Below are positions 1 through 8,542 of a DNA stretch of 64,000 bases, one piece after another (position 1 is the first letter of the stretch; every line of letters begins with the position of its first letter). The DNA comes from Myxococcales bacterium. Lineage in GTDB: Bacteria > Myxococcota_A > Polyangia > Polyangiales > Polyangiaceae. A program made the position numbers and the translations under genes. Where the stretch lies: the NCBI GenBank assembly GCA_903642325.1, contig CAHJWM010000022.1, positions 23,160-87,159 of the forward strand. Direction: 5' to 3'. The notes below the pieces were generated by a model. That model did no database searches. It saw nothing but the letters and a program-made list of their open reading frames with translations, and was not told the origin of the DNA.

Positions 1-327
1 GCCGTATCTGCGACAGCGGTGCCGGTGGTTTATGCATTTCAGCCGTCACCGGGTCCCTTATGCGCGGGTGGCCAGTTCGACCTGACGACGCTGATCGCAC
101 ACGATGGTTGGGTCTGCGCGTCGACTGTCGCTCAGGACAAGATTGGCAACCGAGCCGTTTCGGCACCAATCCGCCTGTGCTTGGACGCAGCAGATATTGC
201 GGGGCCGAACTACGTCGGCACCCCAGCGTGCGCCACCGGAGCGAACCCCCCCACATGCCTCGCCCCACAACCTGCCGGTTGCGTTCCACCGCCTCACTTC
301 CCGCAAACCTTGATTGATAGGCTGTAA
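1..327 (+). CDS. C-terminal end of a secreted protein (5' end outside window)
   Basis: The frame is open from the first base of the window to a TAA at 325-327, so this is the last 108 residues of a longer gene. A GTG at 19 could start it but has no clear ribosome site. The piece has six cysteines and a stretch (DKIGNRAVSAPIRLCLD) of the kind that ends beta-sandwich repeats in large exported myxobacterial proteins. This suggests an exported, disulphide-bonded protein. No catalytic motif is visible and the function is unknown. Confidence 0.5.
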   Translation, partial: AVSATAVPVVYAFQPSPGPLCAGGQFDLTTLIAHDGWVCASTVAQDKIGNRAVSAPIRLCLDAADIAGPNYVGTPACATGANPPTCLAPQPAGCVPPPHFPQTLIDRL

Positions 328-462
328 ATTCTACCTAAATTGGCTCTTGGTAACCAAAAGACCAAAGCCGACTGTCGTGGTTCGAATGTGGGCAGGCTCG
401 AAACCGCAGCGGGACGCCGGCAAAAAGCCCGCCTTCCACGCGACACGATGCCCAACGCCCGC

Positions 463-1161
463 TCAACCGGCTGCGACGCGTTCGCCGATCACGCGTCGCA
501 ATAGACCGAGAACACGCGCACGTAGCTCCGGCGCACGGAACGGCTTACTCACGAAATCATCGGCCCCCGCTTCGAAGGCTTCGACTAGATCCGTACTCGA
601 CGAGTGGCCGGTCAAGAACAGAATCGGCAGGGACCGGTGGGCGTGGTCTTTGCGTAAACGCTGGCAAAGCTCGATGCCGTTCATGCCGGGCAGGCCCCAA
701 TCTAGAACGACCATATCTGCGTTATTCGTGGCCAGCCAGTCCAGGGCATCTTCGGCACTCTCGACCTGAACGCAATGAATTCGGGAGGCGTACAACATCG
801 TGCACACGATGGACCGCAGCGTGGGATCGTCATCCACCACGAGCACGGTACTGCCTGGCGGCGCTGAGACGACCTCAGCGCCTTCTGTGCAGGGCGGAGG
901 GATGGAGGGCTGGCACTGCCCGCTAGCGAAGCGGCACAGTTGATTCCAATCCCGTGCCTCGAAAGTCAAATGGAGCTCGCTGCCGCGATCTGCAACGCGG
1001 CCCGCGACGGAGGTCGCATCGTTTCCGATCGTGAACGTCGCCACGAGCCACTGCCCGTCGACCAAGCCTTCTTCGACCGGCAGTTTGACATCCGGTTCCT
1101 CGGTATCGAGGGCTTCGGACAATGCCGCAAAACTTTCGAACTTATAGACGATGCCCTGCAC
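463..1161 (-). CDS. Response regulator with short N-terminal domain and C-terminal receiver
   Basis: About 232 residues from a GTG at 1161; an upstream in-frame TTG at 1188 would add nine. The last 120 residues form a CheY-like receiver: the acidic pair is in VVDDDP, the phospho-acceptor Asp in VVLDWGLPG, the Thr in LFLTGH, and the Lys in FVSKPF. The first 85 or so residues (from VYKFESFAALSEAL) look like a small beta-rich domain, possibly PilZ-like as in other myxobacterial regulators, but key PilZ residues are not obvious. There is no DNA-binding output domain, so it probably acts through protein contacts. It stands alone, with no kinase beside it. Confidence 0.75.
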   Translation of the reverse strand: MQGIVYKFESFAALSEALDTEEPDVKLPVEEGLVDGQWLVATFTIGNDATSVAGRVADRGSELHLTFEARDWNQLCRFASGQCQPSIPPPCTEGAEVVSAPPGSTVLVVDDDPTLRSIVCTMLYASRIHCVQVESAEDALDWLATNNADMVVLDWGLPGMNGIELCQRLRKDHAHRSLPILFLTGHSSSTDLVEAFEAGADDFVSKPFRAPELRARVLGLLRRVIGERVAAG

Positions 1162-1497
1162 GCTTAGACACGAGCGTAATCCGCGCAACGAAGCCGCGCC
1201 AGCCTTTCAGCCTTTGCTACGGTACCGATGGTTCAAAGTGCATTGTTGTCGCGGACTCGCACAGCAAAGTCCGTGCCGCTAGGAAACGGGTCAGTTATAA
1301 AGGGATTACTCGATTCAATCTTCTTCTAAGACCACTTTAAAGGCCGTCAGACGGCGTCGTCGTGCCCATGAGCCCCTTCGAAAGCACTGGGACACGTCGC
1401 CATTCTACCGACATCGCAGGCTACCCGAGATCACGGCGCGGGCGACCATCCCGAGGGGTCAATGCGACACGCAAGCGACGCCCTCGCGCGTCGCGGG
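1162..1497. other. 336-base gap, no gene seen
   Basis: This lies between the start of the response regulator and the end of the TPR gene, both on the minus strand. Part of it (about 1200-1345) is less GC-rich than its surroundings and probably holds the regulator's promoter. The open frames here are shadows with no family resemblance. I see no hairpin strong enough to call a terminator. Confidence 0.4.
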
Positions 1498-2421
1498 TCA
1501 TTGCACCGAGTCGAGAGCCAGTCTTGCGCCCGGCGACAGTGCTCGGGCGCGTTCTCGCCAGCGTCTCGCCGTTGGGTCGCCGAGCTTTTTCAAGCTCACG
1601 GCGAGTGCGTAGCTGGCCAGGGGGTCGTCAGGAGCCAGCGCTAGCGCTTGTTCGGCCGCGCCCACTGCCTCGCGCGTTCGACCGCGCGCGAGCTCCGCCG
1701 CGGACAGCCAGGATAGGGCAGATACCGCGGTATCCGTCCGCCCGCTCGCCAGCGGCAACAAGAGCGCGATGGCCGCCCCGAAGGCGCCGCGCCGGAGCTC
1801 GAGGCGTGCCCGAAGCACGGTCAGCTCGGGATCATTGGGTGCGCTTGGCAGCGCGGTTTCGAGCACCACCGCGGCTTCGTTGACGCGCTCCAAATGCAGT
1901 AGCGTCGACGCGAGCCCAGCCTGCGCTTTTGGATCTTCGGGCGAGACTTCCACCAATCGCTTGAACTGGATGAGAGCGTCTTCGTATAGCCCTCCGTCAT
2001 AAAGCAGATGCGCGAGATTCGAGCGTGAGGGTGCAAAGCCAGGATCGACGCGCAGCGCTTCGTAGTAATTGCGCGAGGCCAAGTCCGGGCGATGCTCGCG
2101 CTCTTCCAACACGCCGAGCGCGTGGTGCGGTTGGGCCACATCGGGGTTGAGGCGCCGCGCGCGGCTGAAGAGCTCGCGGGCCCGCTCGAAGTTGCCCCGT
2201 TGCAGCTCCACCAAGCCTTGGTTGGTAAGAGCATCCACGAAGTTTGGGTTGTATTCGAGCGCCAGGCTAAAGCGCGCGTCCGCCGTCTCCAGGTCGCCCG
2301 CGGCGAGGGCCGCCACGCCCGCTTGGTTCAGGTCCAATGCTTTTGGCGGCAGGGGGGGAGAGCTAGCGCATGCAATACAGAAAATCTGCAGCGTAAGGGC
2401 AATCGCCAGGATGCGGTGCAT
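1498..2421 (-). CDS. TPR-repeat lipoprotein
   Basis: Starts at ATG 2421 (MHRILAIALTLQIF), giving 307 residues; the frame runs further upstream but the signal sequence fixes this start. The hydrophobic leader ends in CIAC, an imperfect lipobox, so it is probably a lipoprotein. The rest is a chain of tetratricopeptide repeats, about seven, with typical A..A...Y-N-P spacing, for example LEYNPNF, ARRLNPD, LRVDPGF and LALAPDD. TPR proteins act as scaffolds, and no catalytic motif is present. It is divergent from the gene at 2490, with 68 bases between them. Confidence 0.75.
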   Translation of the reverse strand: MHRILAIALTLQIFCIACASSPPLPPKALDLNQAGVAALAAGDLETADARFSLALEYNPNFVDALTNQGLVELQRGNFERARELFSRARRLNPDVAQPHHALGVLEEREHRPDLASRNYYEALRVDPGFAPSRSNLAHLLYDGGLYEDALIQFKRLVEVSPEDPKAQAGLASTLLHLERVNEAAVVLETALPSAPNDPELTVLRARLELRRGAFGAAIALLLPLASGRTDTAVSALSWLSAAELARGRTREAVGAAEQALALAPDDPLASYALAVSLKKLGDPTARRWRERARALSPGARLALDSVQ

Positions 2422-2489
2422 CTCGCCCGGTCGGGCGGGACGCACGGTCGGTTGCGTACGAACGGCATTCGGGTTACCCGAGTGCGCAA

Positions 2490-3380
2490 ATGGCAAGCGA
2501 TTCCGAGCCCAAGAGCGGCACCGCCGACGAGCAAAAAGCCGCCGCTGTGGCCGGCCCCCCAGGTACGGCGGGTGAGCAGCCGAGGAAGAAAAAGCTCAAG
2601 CGCGCGAAGCGTCCCATTCCACAGACCGAGGCCGAGGTCGACTCGCCTTCGAAGCAGACGGTCGGCATGCTGGGCATCCTGGGGCTGATGACCTTGGTCA
2701 TGTGGGCGTTGGCACGCGGCGGCTGCAACTACCACCCGCCCAAAGAAACCCGCGTGCCGCGCAAGGTGACGACCGAAGATCTGGCGCGGAATCCCAAGGA
2801 CGCGGCGGTCGAGCTGCAGCAACGCTTGTTGACGCACAATTATTCTGGCGCCCTAGAATTGGCGACCGGCGATGCCGCGATCTTCGTCGAAAAGGACAAG
2901 GCCGCTTGCGACGCCGCGTGCTTGTCCACGCGCAAAGCACTGGAGCAGACCGTGCTCACGTCGGCGGTGATCCTCGACCAGAGTCCGCTCGGCACCACGG
3001 CGCGCGTCACGAGCGTGCTGCCTCGTGGCTCGAAGACTTATTTGATGCGGTTGTTGCGCGCGGACGCGGTTTGGAAGGCAACGGAGCTGAAGCCCGACAC
3101 AGGGGTCCCGTTGCCTTTCCCTTCTGGTGAGCCGCCGATCACGCCCGCTGCGCCATTCGCGCCTGCCCCTTCGAGCGTTGCGCCGGCGTCGAACAGCTCC
3201 GATCCTGCGCGCGCGTCGAAGAGCGCAAGCGTAGCGCCTTCACCGCCCGCGAATGTCGCGCCGCACGCATCGGTAGCGCCGGTCACGCCGCACGCCTCGA
3301 CCGTGCAGCCCATCGCGACTCCGGCGCATACGTCCATCGCGCCCCACGCCATGGTGCCGGCACCCCCCACGCCGCGCTGA
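2490..3380 (+). CDS. Single-pass membrane protein with Pro/Ala-rich C-terminus, function unknown
   Basis: 296 residues. The first 55 are charged and basic (KKKLKRAKR), followed by one membrane span at about 57-75 (GMLGILGLMTLVMWALA), which implies an N-in, C-out topology. Residues 85-200 form a small globular domain with two close cysteines (CDAAC). The last 95 residues are low-complexity Ala/Pro/Ser/His sequence with recurring SVAP, HASVAP and HASTVQP units, likely a periplasmic linker. I do not recognise the family. Confidence 0.65.
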   Translation: MASDSEPKSGTADEQKAAAVAGPPGTAGEQPRKKKLKRAKRPIPQTEAEVDSPSKQTVGMLGILGLMTLVMWALARGGCNYHPPKETRVPRKVTTEDLARNPKDAAVELQQRLLTHNYSGALELATGDAAIFVEKDKAACDAACLSTRKALEQTVLTSAVILDQSPLGTTARVTSVLPRGSKTYLMRLLRADAVWKATELKPDTGVPLPFPSGEPPITPAAPFAPAPSSVAPASNSSDPARASKSASVAPSPPANVAPHASVAPVTPHASTVQPIATPAHTSIAPHAMVPAPPTPR

Positions 3381-3386
3381 GATTCG

Positions 3387-3411
3387 TCGCGGAACGCTCA
3401 GCGTTCCGCGA
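3387..3411. terminator. Perfect 12-base palindrome between convergent genes
   Basis: Twelve bases from 3387 pair exactly with twelve ending at 3411, around a single unpaired base at 3399. The hairpin covers the stop codon of the minus-strand thioredoxin-like gene and sits just past the stop of the plus-strand gene. Its position suits a shared terminator, but there is no T-run on either side. Confidence 0.45.
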
Positions 3412-3937
3412 TCCACGCCTCGAGGTCGGAGCGCGAAGTCGCCCCCGCCGACGCATGTCGAACCATGCCTCGTTCGTCGATGTAGATCAGCGTGGGTAAC
3501 AGGCTGATGCGATAGCCCTTGGCCACACTGCCGTCATCGATCGCGACGTCGAACGGAATGTTCCAATCGGCCTTGGTGCGACGCGCGGCCGCCGTATCTT
3601 CGTCGACGCTCACGGCCAAGAAGGTGACGTTGTCGTGGCGATGAGCGCGCCAGGCTTCGACCAAGCCAGGCGAGCTCCGCTTACACACGCTGCACCAGCT
3701 CGCAAACACTTCCATCACCACCGACTTGCCCTTCTGCGAGGCTAGGCTGATGCGGCCGGCTTCACCCACGAGCGGCAAGTCGAAGCCCGCGGCTCGGCTG
3801 CCCTCTTTCGGGCCGGACGAGTGATGGGCCCATTGCGAGGCGAGCACATAGACGCAGCCGGCGAGCGCCGCGTAACGCAAGAGCTCCGAGAGCTTTTCGC
3901 GGACGACCCGCGCGGCGGGAAAACCGCGGAGCATCAC
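3398..3937 (-). CDS. Membrane-anchored thioredoxin-like protein (TlpA/ResA type)
   Basis: 179 residues from a GTG at 3937 followed directly by ATG. An N-terminal anchor at about 20-38 would place the domain in the periplasm. The redox motif WCSVC is at about residues 83-87, after the FAS strand, and the cis-proline loop is LLPTL near 148. The fold and size fit TlpA/ResA-type thiol-disulphide oxidoreductases. Its start overlaps the stop of the anti-sigma gene by four bases (GTGA), so the two are translated together. It may work on cysteines of its operon partner; that is an inference. Confidence 0.85.
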   Translation of the reverse strand: MMLRGFPAARVVREKLSELLRYAALAGCVYVLASQWAHHSSGPKEGSRAAGFDLPLVGEAGRISLASQKGKSVVMEVFASWCSVCKRSSPGLVEAWRAHRHDNVTFLAVSVDEDTAAARRTKADWNIPFDVAIDDGSVAKGYRISLLPTLIYIDERGMVRHASAGATSRSDLEAWIAER

Positions 3938-4638
3938 GGGGCGAGTAGCCGCCTACCTGCCGCGAAACCCACTGCGCCGAGCGCGATCACCACCAGACCG
4001 TGAGATACCCAGAGGTGCCACGCCTCATGGCTTGGGCAACCGATGCCCACCGCCAGCGCGCCGCCCACGCCCCCGACCAAGCCGGCGAGTGCGCCCGAAA
4101 GCCGCGGCGTTGCCGGATCCGTACCACGCCAGGCGAGCAACACGCCGCCGCTCACGACTGCGCCGAGCACCAACGCCACTAAGGCACAGCTCATTGCGTG
4201 GCCGGCGCGCGCGCCGTGCGAAAACTGATTGAACGGCACGAACGACCACGCGGACAGCGTCAGATAGCCGACGTAAAGCACCGGCACGGCGAACGCCAAA
4301 GCCAAGCGGAGCGTCCGCGCCGCCATGCCACCCCGCCGCGGGCCAAAAGCGGCGAACAGCACCACCGCTTGTACGATCGCCCAACCGAGCGCGCCGTAAA
4401 CGCCCATGCGCAAGCCGAGCTCGGAGCGGTCGTTGCGAATTCCGAACCAGAACGCGGCGGCAGCGACGATGCTCGAGGCGGCAATGCACAGCGTGAGCCG
4501 CATGCCAGCAGACATGTGCTGCACCGGACATAGGTTTTTCGTGCATGCGCTGCGAATCGCCGTCGACACTTCCTCGCGCGGGCGTTCTGGCTTGGGCCAG
4601 GGCAGCTCAGCGAGTGGGTCGGGTTTGGGCATGCTCAT
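3934..4638 (-). CDS. NrsF-like (DUF1109) membrane anti-sigma factor
   Basis: 234 residues: a cytoplasmic N-terminus of about 45 residues with two cysteines (CTKNLCPVQ), then six predicted membrane spans. The last loop has GCPSHEAWHLWVSHG, which resembles the conserved Cys/His region of NrsF anti-sigma factors. In that family a membrane protein holds back a partner ECF sigma factor, and conserved cysteines sense oxidants or metals. The gene overlaps the sigma factor upstream (ATGA, 4635-4638) and the thioredoxin-like gene downstream. The family call rests on topology, the motif and context. Confidence 0.75.
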   Translation of the reverse strand: MSMPKPDPLAELPWPKPERPREEVSTAIRSACTKNLCPVQHMSAGMRLTLCIAASSIVAAAAFWFGIRNDRSELGLRMGVYGALGWAIVQAVVLFAAFGPRRGGMAARTLRLALAFAVPVLYVGYLTLSAWSFVPFNQFSHGARAGHAMSCALVALVLGAVVSGGVLLAWRGTDPATPRLSGALAGLVGGVGGALAVGIGCPSHEAWHLWVSHGLVVIALGAVGFAAGRRLLAP

Positions 4639-5252
4639 GGTGTGCGCGAGTACTGCTCGAGATCCTTCCGCAATTGGTTGTACCCGCGGTGGACTCTGAG
4701 CTTGACGGCTGTTTCGGTGGCGCCCAGTACCGTCGCGGCTTCGGCGACGCTCAGGCCCGTGATCTTGGTCAATACGATGGCCTCGCGATACGTCTCAGGC
4801 AAGCGGCCAATGGCGATCTCCAGCGCGTCCGAAAGCTCGGTGGGTAACGGGCGCTCCTCGTGTTGTTGCTCTGGAAGCGACCCGTCAGGCGACAAATCTT
4901 CCGTGCGCACGTGAGCCGAGCGGCGCTCATCCAAAAATGAACGCCGCGCGATGGCTAGGATCCAAGGTAGGACAGGCGCACCTCGCAAGTAACTCCCGCG
5001 TGCCCGGTGAATCTTGGAAAACGTGATCTGCAGCAAGTCCTCGGCGCGCTCGCGGTTACGCGTGAGTCGCAACAAATAACCCATCAAGTTCGGGGACACA
5101 CGCCGGTACAGAAGCTCGAAAGACTCCGCTTCGCCATCCACGTAGCGCTCCATGAGCTGCTCGGAGGTGCTCTCGGCGAGGCTGGGGCGGCGCGAAAGCG
5201 TCAAGCGCGCCACTTCTAACGCGGGCAAGAAGCTGGCGCTATAGCTGGGCAC
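4635..5252 (-). CDS. ECF-family RNA polymerase sigma factor
   Basis: 205 residues from a GTG at 5252; the true start may be nearer residue 34, because sigma region 2 begins around there. Region 2 spans about 30-100 (DLLQITFSKIHRARGSY, then PWILAIARR). Region 4 spans about 140-200, with the helix-turn-helix in LSVAEAATVLGATETAVK. It is the first gene of a three-gene operon with an NrsF-like anti-sigma and a thioredoxin-like protein, so it probably responds to an envelope redox or metal signal. I could not identify a target promoter. Confidence 0.88.
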   Translation of the reverse strand: MPSYSASFLPALEVARLTLSRRPSLAESTSEQLMERYVDGEAESFELLYRRVSPNLMGYLLRLTRNRERAEDLLQITFSKIHRARGSYLRGAPVLPWILAIARRSFLDERRSAHVRTEDLSPDGSLPEQQHEERPLPTELSDALEIAIGRLPETYREAIVLTKITGLSVAEAATVLGATETAVKLRVHRGYNQLRKDLEQYSRTP

Positions 5253-5373
5253 AGGGATCCACAGAGCAGTTTACGGGCGCCGCCAGCGCAAGGTTTCCGA
5301 ATGGCCGATTTAGGTTTTTGGCCCGCCGTGACTTGCGCGGGGACTTCGCCGGCCCAAGGCCCAAAACGGCTAC

Positions 5374-5398
5374 GACCTCAAATTAAGGATTTGAGGTC
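5374..5398 (-). terminator. 10-base hairpin over the 3' end of the OmpA-type gene
   Basis: GACCTCAAAT at 5374-5383 pairs perfectly with ATTTGAGGTC at 5389-5398 around five bases. The hairpin contains the stop codon at 5378-5380. On the minus strand only a short TTTT follows, so termination is possible but weak; it may equally protect the mRNA end. Confidence 0.35.
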
Positions 5399-6229
5399 GA
5401 GCATCTCTTCCACGTCAGGCATCAGCACCAACTCCACGCGGCGGTTTTGCTGGCGTTCGGCCTCGGTGTCGTTCTTGCCTACCGGATCCGTGTCACCATA
5501 GCCGGCCGCATGCAAGCGGTCTTGGCTCAGGCCGCCGCCGCCGTCTTTGATGCTGACCGGAGCGATCAGGTAAACGAGCACTTCGCGCGCGCGCATCGCC
5601 GATAGGCCCCAGTTGTCCTCGAATCGACCGCCCTTCAGCGGTTTGTTGTCGGTGTGGCCCGCGATCTGAAAGTACCGCCCCAAGAGTTGCTTGTCATTTC
5701 TTATCACTTCGGCGACGGCATCGAGGACTTTCTTGCCCGCAGGCCGCAGCTTGTCGTCGCCCGAGGCGAACAGCACGTCCCCGGGCAAACGAATGACCAT
5801 TCGGTTTCGTCGAATCTCGACCTTTAACCCCAGCTCGGTCAGCTTCTTCAGCTTGTCGCGCAAAACCTCGAAGCGTTCTTTGATGTGTTCGAGCTGCGCC
5901 GCGCGTGCCTGGTATTCCTTGAGCGCCTCGTTTACCTCCTCTAGGTTCTTGGCCAAGGTCTTGTTCTGCGAACCGGTCTGCTCGAGCTCTTGGCTCAACG
6001 AGGACACGTTTACACCCATCTTCGCGAGCTGTTCCTTGAGTTGGGCAACGAGCTGCTGTTGACTAGCTAGCTCTTGCTCGTCTGCGGCGTGCTGCGCTCG
6101 CTCACTATCGTCCTGCCGCGAAAGCTGGTTGTATTTGGCGAGTTGAGCCTGCCATTGGTTTTCGGAATAACCACAGCCGACGCCGACGACGACACACAGC
6201 GCCAAGCACGAGACCGCAGAAGCACGCAT
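5378..6229 (-). CDS. OmpA/MotB-domain lipoprotein with coiled coil
   Basis: 283 residues from ATG 6229 (a GTG lies one codon upstream). The signal ends GVGC, a good lipobox, so Cys about 19 is probably lipidated. Residues 25-135 are a long heptad-rich coiled coil (QQLVAQLKEQLAKMG, then LAKNLEEVNEALKEY). Residues 145-275 are an OmpA-C peptidoglycan-binding domain, with DVLFASG, AGHTDNKP, LSAMRAREV and QQNRRVELVL. Such proteins tie the outer membrane to the cell wall. Its 3' end carries the hairpin at 5374-5398. Confidence 0.88.
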   Translation of the reverse strand: MRASAVSCLALCVVVGVGCGYSENQWQAQLAKYNQLSRQDDSERAQHAADEQELASQQQLVAQLKEQLAKMGVNVSSLSQELEQTGSQNKTLAKNLEEVNEALKEYQARAAQLEHIKERFEVLRDKLKKLTELGLKVEIRRNRMVIRLPGDVLFASGDDKLRPAGKKVLDAVAEVIRNDKQLLGRYFQIAGHTDNKPLKGGRFEDNWGLSAMRAREVLVYLIAPVSIKDGGGGLSQDRLHAAGYGDTDPVGKNDTEAERQQNRRVELVLMPDVEEMLDLKSLI

Positions 6230-6292
6230 CACTCAAGGTTCTCCAGCCGTCCTGGCAATCGCCCAACAGCGGCCGAACCGTCGGCGAACGAG

Positions 6293-6886
6293 GGCGCGAT
6301 GTCAATCGCGCGGCTCCGCCGCGGCGTATGCCCTGGGGACCAAAGTCTACGGACACTCGAGCCCGACGACGCGGCAGGTATTTGTGAGTGCGGCAAACCT
6401 AAAAAGTGGCCCGCCTCGTGCGTCAAGATTGACTCCAAGTCAGCAGAGTTTGGACTGCCATCGGTACTGAGGCGCGTCCCAGCGGCGTTGATCTCGACAT
6501 CGACGTCTCGAATGACTCCGGTATCTAGATTGTATAGTGCAAGGTACTTAGGCCAAGCGCGTCCTCCCCGCCTATGTAAGGCCACTCATCATCGCGAAAC
6601 ATCCATACCTTCGCATTGGCGCCGGTCATTGAGCTCGACGAGAGGTTCGGCTTTGCCGAAAGACCGTGTCTGCCGGGCACCCTCCCGCTCGCCCGTGTCT
6701 GGACCATTCGGACGGCGACAGCTTTGACGTCGGCCGAGACTGGTGGCCGTCAAGCCGTTCAATGCGCAGCCCATCATCGCGTCTTCGACGACGTGCTCGT
6801 CGAAGTGCAATGTCGCAATCGTTGAGTGACTCACGGCCCGGAACGTCGCTTCGGGTTTAGCGTGCGTGGTTACGGCGAAGCATCGC
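6293..6886 (-). pseudogene. Degraded matrixin-type metalloprotease with two frameshifts and a local inversion
   Basis: Pieces of one matrixin-like protease lie in different frames of the minus strand. The order is LHFDEHVVEDA and KAEPLVELNDR (about 6800-6630), then NAKVWMFRDDEWPY in a shifted frame (6617-6534), then back to the first frame with NLDTGVIRDVDVEIN and the zinc motif HEAGHFLGLPH at 6420-6388. The family's next segment, SLRTLEPDDAAGIC, is present at 6344-6385 but on the plus strand, as if the stretch 6293-6385 had flipped in place. No intact frame remains. The match to family consensus is from memory. Confidence 0.7.
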
Positions 6887-7022
6887 ACCTAGCACGCGCG
6901 GCGGCACGGTGTGCCGCACTTCCGGGAAGGTCACGCTTGTTATAGCGAAGGGAGCGCGCGCACAGCGCCGAGCTTGGACTCGAGTGCAACAAACTCCCTT
7001 AGATAACGCGTGTCGAGGCCCG

Positions 7023-7062
7023 CCGTCACGGTCAAGTTCCGTTATCGTCACTCTGACGTCAC
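7023..7062 (+). promoter_or_regulatory. Candidate Pho box array ahead of the PstS-like gene
   Basis: GTCAC occurs at 7025, 7047 and 7058, with GTTCC at 7036, so four units fall on an exact 11-base period. Direct repeats of TGTCA-like units every 11 bases are the known form of PhoB binding sites. The array is about 250 bases before the next start codon (7313), which implies a long leader. The link to PhoB is by pattern only. Confidence 0.6.
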
Positions 7063-7312
7063 GCGTCCGCGTTTACATCGAGTACGTCCTCATAACGTCT
7101 TGAAGCGTTCGTTTTCAGCACTGGAAACGCTCTGTCGCGTCATCGAATGACGCTAATTGCCCCGAATGCCATCGAAACGGCACTCAATTACGCCCTGAGC
7201 ATCACCATGACCATCGCAAAACGTTTCGACTCAGTCATCGCGTCGCCACATATCGCGAATACGGTCCGCCGCATTCCTCGACAGCAAATTTCCAATGAGG
7301 AGTGGAGTTAAA
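7063..7312 (+). promoter_or_regulatory. Long leader with inverted repeats before the PstS-like gene
   Basis: This 250-base stretch lacks a convincing gene. It holds a near-palindrome with arms GCGTCAT and ATGACGC (7137-7153) and a looser one around 7106-7130 (arms GCGTT and AACGC). Either could be an operator or fold in the mRNA. A GAGGAG at about 7297-7302 is a good ribosome site for the ATG at 7313. Confidence 0.35.
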
Positions 7313-8542
7313 ATGGGCAGACTAAACAAACTAACGAGGCGCTCGATCGTTTCGGGCTGTGCGCTCGCCGGCGCATCGGTATTCGCACAAGGTGCCTTCA
7401 TGAGAAGCGCACACGCCATCACCAATTCGGGAAGCTGCTCCGCGTTGCCGAACCCCGTATACATCTCTGGGTCCAGCGCAGTGAAGCCGGTTCTCCAGGG
7501 CCTCGCTCAGACCGTCAAGGCCACGACCACTCTCGTGTACTTCTCCAATGGGTCATGCACGGGCGTGCAGGCGGTCCTCGGTACCGCTCAGACGGCCACG
7601 ACGACCGCCGTTTGGTGGGATACACCGACCGCGGACAACCCCACTGGCGAAACCAACTGTACGACGACCACGGCCCAGGCCGTTGACGTCGGCGTTTCTG
7701 ACGTGTTCGCCACGACTTGTCCGGGGGTCACTCAAGACCTGGTATCGGCGGCGAATATCGGTGATTTCGATACTTTTTTCGCGCAAGTGATGGAGTTCGT
7801 GGTGCCCGTAGGCTCCGACCAAACGTCTATCAGCGCGGAGGCCGCATACCTCACCTTTGGCTTCGGAGCCGATGGCGCCACGACTTGGAACAATCCAACG
7901 CTTTACGCCGTTCGCAACAACACCTCGGGTACGCAGGCGATGTTGGGCAAAGCCATCAAGCTCGATGCAAGCATTTGGAAGGGCGTCAATTCAGGATCTA
8001 GCGGCGGTGTCGTCACTGCAATAGGCACGCCGGCGGGCGATCCCAAGAAGACGATCGGTATCTTGTCCTCGGGTGAAGCAGACCCGAACAGCGCGACGAT
8101 CAAAAAGCTCGCTTTCCAGGGCTACGGACAGACGTGCGCCTTCTGGGCGGACTCGGGCGTGAGTCAGAAGGACAAAGTCTACGTCCGCGACGGGCATTAC
8201 CCAGTTTGGGGACCGCTGCACGTTCTTGCCAAAGTCAACGCGGCCGGCGTGGCGACGGACGCCAAAGCCAAGGCATTGATCGACGTTTTCGCGGCCCAAG
8301 ACAAGTCAGTGGTGGACGTGGAGATCAACGCGAACGTCGTGCCGCTTTGCGCCATGAATGTCTCGCGCACGAGCGAGGTTGGGCCGTTGATGTCGGTTCA
8401 GCCCACGGGTGCGTGTGGCTGCTACTTCGATTCGAAGCGCAAGACTGGCGGCGCGGGCGCCGATTGCACGGTGTGCACGACCAACGCGGACTGCACGGGC
8501 TCCGCCAAGAAGTGCAACTACGGCTACTGCGAGGTAAAGTGA
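7313..8542 (+). CDS. Secreted PstS-like substrate-binding protein with Cys-rich tail
   Basis: 409 residues from ATG 7313, chosen over the ATG at 7295 because GAGGAG precedes it at proper spacing. The signal starts with TRRSIVSGCALAGA and ends AHA, so it is exported (twin-arginine or Sec). The body has the PstS-type periplasmic-binding pattern: ISGSSAVKPVL at the start, VDVGVSDVF for the first hinge, then NNTSGTQ. The last 45 residues hold about eight cysteines (CGCYF, CTVCTTNADC, CNYGYCE), not usual for PstS. It lies downstream of Pho-box-like repeats and its stop overlaps the next ATG. The ligand is not provable; phosphate or a phosphorus compound is likely from context. Confidence 0.7.
   Translation: MGRLNKLTRRSIVSGCALAGASVFAQGAFMRSAHAITNSGSCSALPNPVYISGSSAVKPVLQGLAQTVKATTTLVYFSNGSCTGVQAVLGTAQTATTTAVWWDTPTADNPTGETNCTTTTAQAVDVGVSDVFATTCPGVTQDLVSAANIGDFDTFFAQVMEFVVPVGSDQTSISAEAAYLTFGFGADGATTWNNPTLYAVRNNTSGTQAMLGKAIKLDASIWKGVNSGSSGGVVTAIGTPAGDPKKTIGILSSGEADPNSATIKKLAFQGYGQTCAFWADSGVSQKDKVYVRDGHYPVWGPLHVLAKVNAAGVATDAKAKALIDVFAAQDKSVVDVEINANVVPLCAMNVSRTSEVGPLMSVQPTGACGCYFDSKRKTGGAGADCTVCTTNADCTGSAKKCNYGYCEVK

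Noticed and set aside
6388..6430. Plus-strand KPKKWPASCVKID resembles an N-terminal motif of matrixins.
   Set aside because: It is the exact complement of the zinc-motif coding sequence on the minus strand, which is the better match, so it is a chance resemblance.
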